A DNA stretch of 64,000 nucleotides from Acidovorax sp. Root219 (lineage in GTDB: Bacteria > Pseudomonadota > Gammaproteobacteria > Burkholderiales > Burkholderiaceae_C), in NCBI RefSeq assembly GCF_001428665.1, contig NZ_LMIJ01000024.1, forward strand, positions 1 to 64,000, written 5' to 3'. Positions within the stretch are counted from its first letter, which is position 1; each line of letters begins with the position of its first letter. Shown piece after piece: positions 1-7,238 of this stretch. The notes below the pieces were generated by a model that worked only from the letters and a program-made list of their open reading frames with translations, had not been told where the DNA came from and searched no databases. The position numbers and the translations under genes were made by a program.

Positions 1-21
1 CAGGCTCTTATAGCCCCAAAT

Positions 22-52
22 CCCCTCAGTCTCCAAAGGACTGGGGGGTTTT
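22..52 (+). terminator. Rho-independent terminator of a gene left of the window
   Basis: A 10-bp stem (22-31 with 39-48, one G-U pair) closes a 7-base loop and is followed by TTTT at 49-52. It would end a plus-strand transcript entering from the left edge. No gene precedes it inside the window, and nothing else is seen in 53-228. Confidence 0.7.
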
Positions 53-228
53 GCGTTTGGGCGGGCGAAATGCCTCCGGCCCGATGGTCGTGATGGCTGC
101 AGAAGACACATAGCCGCGCGGCACGTGCTGCCATGACCGCACGGCCTTTGCGATTTTCCGCAGAGCGTTCAGAGGTTGGTGGGCCGGTCCGGCAAGTCTT
201 CTCGCGATCCAGGCCCGCACCCAGCGGT

Positions 229-996
229 TCAGCCGCCTTGCCGCTGGCCGTCCACAAACACCAGCAGTTCTTGCTTGCCAAATGCCGTCCACTCCTCATT
301 GGTGGTGAGTGGTGCGGTCACGATCACGGCCACGCGGTCGGTGGCTGTGGTCTGGGTGGCGAAGTCGATGCGCACGTCCTCGTCGGACAGTTGCGCCTCG
401 CTGAACGGGTGCTTGCGCTCGACGTAGTACAGGCCAGTGGAGGCATGGGCCCACAGCGCCTGCCCATTGGAGAGCAGGAAGTTGAAGGTGCCGTGCGGCG
501 CGATGCGCGCGGCCAGTTCCTTCAAGGTGATGGTCAGCTCGGCAATGCTGGGCACGCTGGCATGGGACTTCGCCAGCTCCTGCATGATCCAGCAGAACGC
601 GTGTTCGCTGTCGGTATCGCCCACCGGGTGGAAGGTTGAATGCAGGCGGGGCCGGAAGTCCTTGAGGTCGCCGTTGTGGGCAAACACCCAGTAGCGCCCC
701 CACAATTCGCGCACGAAGGGGTGGCAGTTCTGCAGGCTCACCAGGCCCTGGGTGGCCTTGCGGATGTGCGCAATCACATTCTGGCTTTTGATGGGGTAGC
801 GGCGGATGAGCTCTGCCACGGGCGAATCCACGGCGGGCAGATGGTCCACGAAGTGCCGCAACCCCCGGTCCTCGAAAAAGGCGATGCCCCAGCCGTCGGC
901 ATGGTCGGCCGTGTTGCCGCCGCGCTGTGCGAACCCGGTGAAGCTGAAGGTCACGTCGGTCGGCGTGTTGCAGTTCATACCCAGCAGTTGGCACAT
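229..996 (-). CDS. class II glutamine amidotransferase (YafJ-like)
   Basis: 255 residues. It begins Met-Cys-Gln-Leu-Leu-Gly, so Cys2 would be the N-terminal nucleophile of an Ntn glutamine amidotransferase after Met removal. Family landmarks follow: the HADGWGIAFF region near residue 33, AHIRKAT near 76, and FAHNGDL near 105, all seen in YafJ/GATase_4 proteins that hydrolyse glutamine to release ammonia. There is no fused synthase domain, so the acceptor substrate is unknown. The gene lies 29 bases downstream of a DHA2 efflux gene on the same strand and may be cotranscribed with it. The family call is firm; the physiological reaction is not known. Confidence 0.85.
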   Translation of the reverse strand: MCQLLGMNCNTPTDVTFSFTGFAQRGGNTADHADGWGIAFFEDRGLRHFVDHLPAVDSPVAELIRRYPIKSQNVIAHIRKATQGLVSLQNCHPFVRELWGRYWVFAHNGDLKDFRPRLHSTFHPVGDTDSEHAFCWIMQELAKSHASVPSIAELTITLKELAARIAPHGTFNFLLSNGQALWAHASTGLYYVERKHPFSEAQLSDEDVRIDFATQTTATDRVAVIVTAPLTTNEEWTAFGKQELLVFVDGQRQGG

Positions 997-1025
997 GGTC
1001 GCGAGAAGTCCGGATCAGTCGGCCA

Positions 1026-2522
1026 TCAGGCCTGGGGTGAAGAGGAGGGGGTATCGGCCGGCGCCGCAGGCGCTTCGCGCAGTTGCCAGGCGGCCACCAG
1101 GGCCAGCACGCACAGCGCGGTCAGCATCAGAAAGGTTTCGCCAAAGGCATCGATGCGGGCGGCGTTGCTCGCGCCCGAGGTCAGCGATGCACCATGCGCA
1201 CCCAGGCGCCATTCGAGCACGATACCGCACAGGCTCACACCCGCAGCACCGCCGAGCATGCGCAGAAAGCCGATGGCGCTCGATCCCTGCGAGATCAGCG
1301 ACTTGTCCAGCGGCCGCATGGCCCCGAGGTTCAGCGATGGCAGGATGAAACCGAGGCCGATGCGGCCGAGGATGGCAAAGGCCACCAGCATCCACAGCGC
1401 CGAGCCCAGGCCCACCAGCACCATGAGCCCGAAGGACAGGGCCAGAAGGGCCAGCCCGATGCTCACCAGCAAGTGCGTGGGCTGCCGGTCGGCCAGCCGG
1501 CCCACCATGGCGATGGTGATGGCCAGCACGAAGCCTGCGGGCAGCATGATGGTGCCCACGTGCGAGGCCGACAGCTGCATGCCGAGCTGCATGAACACGG
1601 GCAGCAGGTAGGTGGATCCGAACAGCGCCGTGCCGTAGATGAAGGCCACGATACTGCCCATGGCGAATTGCCGGTACTGAAAGAGCCGCAGGTCCATCAG
1701 CGGCTTGCGGCCCTGCCGCAGTTGCCGGCGCTGCCAGCCGATGAACAGGCCTGTGGCCACCACGGCGCCCGCCAGCAGGAGGATGGCCTCCGTGGCGGTG
1801 CCCCCATGCAAGGCCACCAGCCCATTGAGCAGGCACAGCGTGCCGGCGGTACCCAGCGCCAGACCGCGCCAGTCGAGCGCCTCGCCATTGCGGTTGGCCG
1901 CCACGCCGCCCGGCGCCGTGACCGGTACGAACTTGTAGGCCAGCCAGATGGAGGCCAGGCACAGCGGCACCACCATGAAGAAGATGGAGCGCCAGCCGAA
2001 CCAGTCGACCAGCAGCCCGCCGATGCTGGGGCCGATCGCCGGTGCCAGCACCACGCCCATGCCGAAGATGCCGCTCGCGCGGCCCTGTTCATGGGGTTGG
2101 AATGCGTACAGGATGATGACGGCAGGAATGGGTTGCACCACCCCGGCCGCAAGGCCCTCGGCCACACGCGCCACCAGCACCAGGCCGAAATCGCGCGCCA
2201 GGCCACCCCCGATGCCGCCCGCCAGCAATAGCAGCATGGCCCCCACGTAGGTGGCGCGGTAGCCGTAGCGCGACAGCAGCCACGGCGTGGTGAGCATGGA
2301 CACCGTGGTGGCCACCATGAAGCCCGAGGTCACCCACTGGGCACGTTCCTGCCCCAGGGTGAAGTAGTGGCTCATGTCCGGGATGGCGACGTTGACGATG
2401 GTCGAGGACATGATCGACGCCATCGTGCCGACCATGACCGTCAGCAGCAGCAGCCAGCGGTAGCGCTCGCCATGGCGTTCGCGCAGTGCGGCGAGGGAGC
2501 TGGAGGATGGCTGTGCGCTCAT
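1026..2522 (-). CDS. DHA2-family MFS multidrug efflux transporter (EmrB/QacA type)
   Basis: 498 residues, about 14 hydrophobic segments, the usual DHA2 size. TM1 carries TIVNVAIP (residues 41-48) and TM5 carries antiporter motif C, APAIGPSIGG (160-169). The family expels drugs or organic compounds in exchange for protons across the inner membrane. The acidic residue that usually precedes TIVNVALP in EmrB-type pumps is replaced by Ser (IMSSTIVN), which may alter coupling or substrate range. No HlyD/EmrA adaptor or outer-membrane partner is adjacent, so it may act alone. The tautomerase and CWC genes lie upstream and the amidotransferase downstream, all on the minus strand. Confidence 0.88.
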   Translation of the reverse strand: MSAQPSSSSLAALRERHGERYRWLLLLTVMVGTMASIMSSTIVNVAIPDMSHYFTLGQERAQWVTSGFMVATTVSMLTTPWLLSRYGYRATYVGAMLLLLAGGIGGGLARDFGLVLVARVAEGLAAGVVQPIPAVIILYAFQPHEQGRASGIFGMGVVLAPAIGPSIGGLLVDWFGWRSIFFMVVPLCLASIWLAYKFVPVTAPGGVAANRNGEALDWRGLALGTAGTLCLLNGLVALHGGTATEAILLLAGAVVATGLFIGWQRRQLRQGRKPLMDLRLFQYRQFAMGSIVAFIYGTALFGSTYLLPVFMQLGMQLSASHVGTIMLPAGFVLAITIAMVGRLADRQPTHLLVSIGLALLALSFGLMVLVGLGSALWMLVAFAILGRIGLGFILPSLNLGAMRPLDKSLISQGSSAIGFLRMLGGAAGVSLCGIVLEWRLGAHGASLTSGASNAARIDAFGETFLMLTALCVLALVAAWQLREAPAAPADTPSSSPQA

Positions 2523-2549
2523 GGGCGGGGGATCGTGGTCAGAGGGGTA

Positions 2550-2738
2550 TCAGGTGCGCTCGGACCAGAGCTTGCCGCCGGTGGCCCAGTTCTCGCGCTT
2601 GATGTCGGTGATCAGGATGTCGACCGACTCGGGCGAGCCGCCGAGCACTTCGACGGACACGCGGGTGATTTCTTCCACGAGCTTCTTCTTTTGCTCGATG
2701 GTGCGGCCTTCCATCATCTCGACGTGGTAAGTGGGCAT
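2550..2738 (-). CDS. 4-oxalocrotonate tautomerase family protein
   Basis: 62 residues, the normal size of a 4-OT subunit. The sequence opens Met-Pro, so Pro1 of the processed protein would be the catalytic base, and GRTIEQKKKLVEEIT follows at residues 11-25 as in classic tautomerases. These small enzymes assemble as hexamers and move protons in keto-enol isomerisations, often in aromatic ring catabolism. An AAGGAG ribosome site lies 6 bases before the ATG. No other catabolic gene is nearby, so the substrate is open. It is 27 bases upstream of the efflux gene and probably shares its transcript. Confidence 0.9.
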   Translation of the reverse strand: MPTYHVEMMEGRTIEQKKKLVEEITRVSVEVLGGSPESVDILITDIKRENWATGGKLWSERT

Positions 2739-2786
2739 GCAGGACTCCTTGGGGTAATGGTCAATGAACGAAAAGAAAAGAGGAAA

Positions 2787-3020
2787 TCATATCGGGGCCG
2801 CCGGGTCCAATGCGTCCAGAGCCGGACGAGGCCGGGCGCACAGCGGGCAGATGCAGACCTTGCCACGGGCCGCCGCAGGAATTTCGGCCAGGGCCTCGGG
2901 CGCCACGGTGGTGACCATGCACCAGCAGGTTTCGGGCGGCTGTCCGGCCGCCATGGCGCACTGGTTCGCCTGCCCGCACAAAGGGCACTGCGAGGCGGTA
3001 GAAATCGGTGAGGGAGTCAT
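2787..3020 (-). CDS. cysteine-rich CWC family protein
   Basis: 77 residues with paired cysteines: CPLCG near residue 12, a central CWC (32-34), and CICPLC near 56-61, the pattern of the Cys_rich_CWC family, presumably metal-binding. The frame is open further upstream to 3167, but the ATG at 3020 starts just before the conserved part and is preferred. No function is established for the family. The gene lies 48 bases upstream of the tautomerase gene on the same strand. Confidence 0.7.
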   Translation of the reverse strand: MTPSPISTASQCPLCGQANQCAMAAGQPPETCWCMVTTVAPEALAEIPAAARGKVCICPLCARPRPALDALDPAAPI

Positions 3021-3154
3021 CGTGGGGTGGGTGCAGCAGAGCGCGCCATGCCTCGCGCGCTGCCTGGCTGGCGTGCCCGGCCCATTGTGCCGCCTCCCGG
3101 GCCCAGGGGCCAGGGTGAGGGCCTTTGTGGGGTCACCGGTGTGGGGCCATGCCG

Positions 3155-3178
3155 AAAAAAAAGGCACCCGAAGGTGCC
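3155..3178 (-). terminator. terminator of glcB with UUCG tetraloop
   Basis: Read on the minus strand: GGCACC, loop TTCG, GGTGCC, then eight T. The stable UUCG loop and the T run make this a textbook intrinsic terminator, about 60 bases after the malate synthase stop. Confidence 0.92.
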
Positions 3179-3237
3179 GTTGGAGGAGGGATCCGGGGGA
3201 CCCCTCTGTGCAGGGGGGCCGCGGGGCCTCTCGGCGG

Positions 3238-5448
3238 TCAGGCTGCGGCCTTGAGCTTCAGGCGCCAGGCGTGCAGCAGTGGCTCGGTGTAGCCGCTGGG
3301 CTGGGCCATGCCCTTGAAGACCAGGTCGCAGGCCGCCTGGTAGGCCATGCTGGTGCCGAAATGGCCGGCCATGGGCTGGTACAGCGGGTCGCCGGCGTTC
3401 TGGCCGTCCACCACGGCGGCCATGCGCTCGAAGGTCTCCTTCACCTGGGCTTCGGTTACCACGCCGTGGCGCAGCCAGTTGGCCATGTGCTGGCTGCTGA
3501 TTCGCAAGGTGGCGCGGTCTTCCATCAGGCCCACGTTGTGGATGTCGGGCACCTTGGAGCAGCCCACGCCCTGGTCGACCCAGCGCACCACGTAGCCCAG
3601 GATGCCCTGGGCGTTGTTGTCCAGCTCCTGCTGCTTCTCGGCATCGGTCCAGTTCGGGGTGGCGGTCACGGGCACCGTCAGCAGGCCGGTCAGCAGGTTG
3701 TCGCGCTCGGCGTTCACGTCGGTCTTTTCCAGGCCTATCTGGATATCGGCCACGTTGACCTGGTGGTAGTGCAGCGCATGCAGGGTGGCGCCCGTGGGGC
3801 TGGGCACCCAGGCGGTGTTGGCGCCGGCCTTGGGGTGGGCGACCTTTTGCTTGAGCATTTCGGCCATCAGGTCGGGCATGGCCCACATGCCCTTGCCGAT
3901 CTGCGCCTTGCCGCGCAGGCCGCACGACAGACCCACCAGCACGTTGTTCTTCTCGTACGACTGGATCCAGGCGCTGGTCTTCATGTCGCCCTTGCGGATC
4001 ATGGGGCCGGCCAGCATGGCGGTGTGCATCTCGTCGCCCGTGCGGTCCAGGAAGCCGGTGTTGATGAAGGCCACGCGGCTGGCGGCGGCGGCGATGCAGG
4101 CCTTGAGGTTCACGCTGGTGCGGCGCTCTTCGTCCATGATGCCCAGCTTCACGGTGTTGGTTGGCAGGCCCAACAACTGCTCCACGCGGCCGAACAGGTC
4201 GCTGGCAAAGCCCACTTCGGCGGGGCCGTGCATCTTGGGCTTGACGATGTAGACACTGCCCTTGCGCGAGTTGCGGATGTCGTTGGCGCCATGGCCCTGC
4301 AGGTCGTGCAGCGCGATGGTGGTCGTGACCACGGCGTCCATGATGCCTTCGGGGATCTCGCGCTCCTTGCCCTGGGCGTCGGTGTACAGGATGGCCGGGT
4401 TGGTCATCAGGTGGCCCACATTGCGCAGGAACATCAGCGAACGGCCGTGCAGGCGCACCGCACCGGCTGCACCGGAGGGGGCGGTGTACACCCGGTCGGG
4501 ATTGAGCCCGCGCGTGATGGTCTTGCCGCCCTTGGCGACCTGTTCGGTCAGCGTGGCCTGGATGATGCCCAGCCAGTTGCTGTAGCCCAGTACCTTGTCT
4601 TCGGCGTCCACGGCGGCCACGGAATCTTCGAGGTCGAGAATCGTGGAGAGCGCAGCCTCCAGCACCAGATCACTCACGCCGGCCGCATCGCTCTGGCCGA
4701 TGGGGGTGTTGCGGTTGATCTGGATATCGAGGTGCAGGCCGTTGTGCTGCAGCAGCACCGAGGAAGGCGCTGCTGCGTCGCCCTGGTAGCCCTTGAATTG
4801 GGAGGGATCCTTCAGGCCCGTGGTGCCGCCGTTGGAGAGCGCCACCACCAGCTGGCCGTCTTCCACGCGGTAGCCGGTCGAATCCTTGTGCGAGCCGGTG
4901 GCCAGGGGCGCCGTGTCGTCCAGTACCTGGCGCGCGAAGGCGATCACCTTGGCGCCGCGCACGGGGTTGTAGCCCTTGCCCTTGTCCGCACCATCGGTCT
5001 CGGGGATGGCATCGGTGCCGTACAGAGCGTCGTACAGGCTACCCCAGCGCGCGTTGGCCGCGTTCAGGGCATAGCGGGCGTTCAGGATGGGCACCACCAG
5101 CTGCGGGCCGGCCTGGGTGGCCAGCTCGTCGTCCACGTTGGTGGTGGTGGCCTGCACGTCGGCAGGCTGGGGCACCAGGTAGCCGATTTTTTCGAGGAAG
5201 CCGCGGTAGGCCACCATGTCCGTGATGGGGCCGGGGTTGGCCTGGTGCCAGGTGTCGAGCTCGGTCTGCAGGCGGTCGCGCTCGGCCAGCAGGGCGATGT
5301 TGCGCGGCGCCAGGTCGGCGACGATGCCGTCAAAGCCCTTCCAGAAGGCGGCGCTGTCCACGCCGGTGCCGGGCAGCACCTTGTCTTCGACGAAGCGGAA
5401 CAAGGACGTGGCCACTTGGAGGCCGTGGATGGAAGTGCGGTCGGTCAT
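3238..5448 (-). CDS. glcB: malate synthase G
   Basis: 736 residues, close to E. coli GlcB (723). It condenses glyoxylate with acetyl-CoA to malate in the cytoplasm, in the glyoxylate and glycolate routes. Catalytic landmarks are present: [15 protein letters not shown] with the active Arg at about residue 336 (R338 in E. coli), the [12 protein letters not shown] segment, GCSKVPDI, and [13 protein letters not shown] holding the catalytic Asp (D631 in E. coli). The gene is monocistronic, ends at a strong terminator, and is divergent from a LysR regulator that probably controls it. No isocitrate lyase or glycolate oxidase gene is in the window. Confidence 0.97.
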   Translation of the reverse strand: MTDRTSIHGLQVATSLFRFVEDKVLPGTGVDSAAFWKGFDGIVADLAPRNIALLAERDRLQTELDTWHQANPGPITDMVAYRGFLEKIGYLVPQPADVQATTTNVDDELATQAGPQLVVPILNARYALNAANARWGSLYDALYGTDAIPETDGADKGKGYNPVRGAKVIAFARQVLDDTAPLATGSHKDSTGYRVEDGQLVVALSNGGTTGLKDPSQFKGYQGDAAAPSSVLLQHNGLHLDIQINRNTPIGQSDAAGVSDLVLEAALSTILDLEDSVAAVDAEDKVLGYSNWLGIIQATLTEQVAKGGKTITRGLNPDRVYTAPSGAAGAVRLHGRSLMFLRNVGHLMTNPAILYTDAQGKEREIPEGIMDAVVTTTIALHDLQGHGANDIRNSRKGSVYIVKPKMHGPAEVGFASDLFGRVEQLLGLPTNTVKLGIMDEERRTSVNLKACIAAAASRVAFINTGFLDRTGDEMHTAMLAGPMIRKGDMKTSAWIQSYEKNNVLVGLSCGLRGKAQIGKGMWAMPDLMAEMLKQKVAHPKAGANTAWVPSPTGATLHALHYHQVNVADIQIGLEKTDVNAERDNLLTGLLTVPVTATPNWTDAEKQQELDNNAQGILGYVVRWVDQGVGCSKVPDIHNVGLMEDRATLRISSQHMANWLRHGVVTEAQVKETFERMAAVVDGQNAGDPLYQPMAGHFGTSMAYQAACDLVFKGMAQPSGYTEPLLHAWRLKLKAAA

Positions 5449-5620
5449 GGGAGTGCCTCAGGCGTTGGATGTGAACAAATGCGGAGCCCGCCACTGCAGG
5501 CCATGGACAGACTGTATTGCAAATGTTTGTCGGTATAAATATGCTCAAAAGCTGTAAACCAATGACTTTTACGCACAAGTTAGGGTGCGGTGGGCGCGCT
5601 CCTTCACCATAATCAGCCCC
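5449..5620. promoter_or_regulatory. divergent control region glcB / LysR
   Basis: 172 bases, clearly more AT-rich than the flanks, between two divergent start codons. On the minus strand TTGGTT and TTATAC, 17 bases apart around 5535-5563, are a possible promoter for glcB. A short imperfect repeat, GCAAATGTTTGT at 5519-5530, could be part of a LysR site. Position is the main support. Confidence 0.4.
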
Positions 5621-6553
5621 ATGGACAAGCTCAAGGCCTTCGAATCCTTCGTCTCGGTTGCCACGCGTGGCAGCCTCACCGCCGCCGCCAAGGCCGAGGG
5701 CGTGGCGCCCGCCATCATGGGCCGCCGGCTCGATGCGCTCGAAGAGCACCTGGGCGTGAAGCTGCTGGTTCGCACCACGCGGCGCATCAGCTTGACGCAT
5801 GAAGGCAGCGCCTTCCTGGAGGACTGCCAGCGCCTGCTGTCCGACGTGGCCAATGCCGAGGCCAGCGTGTCCGAGGGCGGCGTCAAGGCCACAGGGCACC
5901 TGCGCATCACGGCGCCAGCAGGCTTTGGCCGCAGGCATGTGGCGCCGCTGGTGCCGCGCTTTCGCAGCGAACACCCGGACGTGACGATTTCACTCAACCT
6001 CAGTGACCGGGTGGTCGACCTCGCCGGTGAAGGCTTCGACTGCGCCGTGCGCGTGGGCGACCTGCCCGATTCGTCCCTGGTGAGTGTGCGCATTGCCGAC
6101 AACCGGCGCCTGTGCGTGGCCACGCCCGGGTACCTGAAAAACCACCCGGCCCCGCGCCACCCGGGCGAACTGCCCTCTCACGATTGCCTGACCCTGTCGA
6201 GCGAAGCCTCGCAGACGCGTGGCTGGGCGTTCCGCATGCCGCTGGAGGGCGGCGGCACCGAGGTGGTCCACCTCAAGCCCGGCGGGCCGCTCGACTGCTC
6301 CGACGGGCAGGTGCTGCACGACTGGTGCCTGGCCGGCTACGGCATCGCCTGGCGCAGTACCTGGGAGGTGGAGGCCGAGATCGCCGCCGGCCGCCTGGTG
6401 GAGGTGCTGGAAGAGTTTGCTGCACCGCCCAACGGCATCTACGTGGTCTTCCCCCAGCGCAAGCACATGCCGCTGCGCGTGCGGCTGTGGATCGACTTCC
6501 TCAAGCACCATTACGCGCAGCCTGCCTTCTGGCGGGGCATACCGGCCCATTGA
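5621..6553 (+). CDS. LysR-family regulator, probably of glcB
   Basis: 310 residues from the ATG at 5621 (an upstream in-frame ATG at 5585 adds a poor N-terminus and is not preferred). The N-terminal winged helix-turn-helix includes KAFESFVSVATRGSLTAAAKAEGVAPA, broken here around GSLTAAAK; the rest is the LysR effector domain with the AGFG...AP start near residue 100. Divergent placement against malate synthase suggests that it regulates that gene in response to a C2 acid such as glyoxylate or glycolate, which is inference. A second regulator gene follows 27 bases downstream. Confidence 0.88.
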   Translation: MDKLKAFESFVSVATRGSLTAAAKAEGVAPAIMGRRLDALEEHLGVKLLVRTTRRISLTHEGSAFLEDCQRLLSDVANAEASVSEGGVKATGHLRITAPAGFGRRHVAPLVPRFRSEHPDVTISLNLSDRVVDLAGEGFDCAVRVGDLPDSSLVSVRIADNRRLCVATPGYLKNHPAPRHPGELPSHDCLTLSSEASQTRGWAFRMPLEGGGTEVVHLKPGGPLDCSDGQVLHDWCLAGYGIAWRSTWEVEAEIAAGRLVEVLEEFAAPPNGIYVVFPQRKHMPLRVRLWIDFLKHHYAQPAFWRGIPAH

Positions 6554-6580
6554 TCGGGCCCGTGGCAGACTGCAGACTCC

Positions 6581-7225
6581 ATGTCCGAGCCCACGCTCCT
6601 GGTCGCTGACGACCACCCCTTGTTCCGCGCTGCCGTGCTGCACGTGCTGCACGGGCGCCTGCCCCAGTTCCGCACGCTGGAGGCCGCCAGTGCGGCCACG
6701 CTGGGCACGGCGCTGCAGGAGCATCCCGAGGTGGAACTGGTGCTGCTGGACCTGAGCATGCCGGGCGCGCGCGGCTTCTCGGTCCTGCTGCATGTGCGTG
6801 GTGAGTACCCGGAGCTGCCCGTGGTGATCATCTCGTCCAATGACCACCCGCGCGTCATCCGCCGCGCCCAGCAGTTCGGCGCGGTGGGCTTCATCCCCAA
6901 GTCCGCGCCCGCCGAAGCCATGGGCGAGGCCATCGAGGCGGTGCTGGCCGGCGACAGCTGGTTCCCGCCCATGGCGGCCGAGCGCTCCGAGGCCGACGCC
7001 GAGCTGGCCGCCCGCCTGGCGCAGCTCACCCCCCAGCAGTTCCGCGTGCTGCTGTGCCTGGCCGACGGCCTGCTCAACAAGCAGATTGCGGGTGAGTTGG
7101 GCCTGGCCGAGAACACCGTCAAGGTGCATGTCACCGCCATCCTGAAAAAGCTCGCCTGCCACAGCCGCACCCAGGCAGCCGTGCTGGTCAAGAGCCTGGA
7201 GACCGAGGACGCGGCATCCGCCTGA
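6581..7225 (+). CDS. NarL/FixJ-type response regulator
   Basis: 214 residues. Receiver domain at 1-120 with the acidic pair D10/D11, phospho-acceptor D57 (LLDLSMPG) and K107; LuxR-type helix-turn-helix at about 148-205 (LTPQQFRVLLCLADGL...NKQIAGELGLAENTVKVH, seen in parts). It should bind DNA when phosphorylated. It converges, 13 bases apart, on the hybrid kinase gene, the likely partner. Such pairs resemble the acetate-responsive CrbS/CrbR (MxtR/ErdR) systems; the neighbouring dctA and glcB fit a carboxylate role, which is inferred. Confidence 0.9.
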   Translation: MSEPTLLVADDHPLFRAAVLHVLHGRLPQFRTLEAASAATLGTALQEHPEVELVLLDLSMPGARGFSVLLHVRGEYPELPVVIISSNDHPRVIRRAQQFGAVGFIPKSAPAEAMGEAIEAVLAGDSWFPPMAAERSEADAELAARLAQLTPQQFRVLLCLADGLLNKQIAGELGLAENTVKVHVTAILKKLACHSRTQAAVLVKSLETEDAASA

Positions 7226-7238
7226 GCCTGCTGCGGCG

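Noticed and set aside
26-292. Minus-strand frame at the left edge
   Set aside because: Overlaps the amidotransferase 3' end, poor start context and no recognisable protein features.
2764-5538. Long plus-strand frame opposite malate synthase
   Set aside because: Antisense shadow of glcB; low-complexity translation and no start signal.
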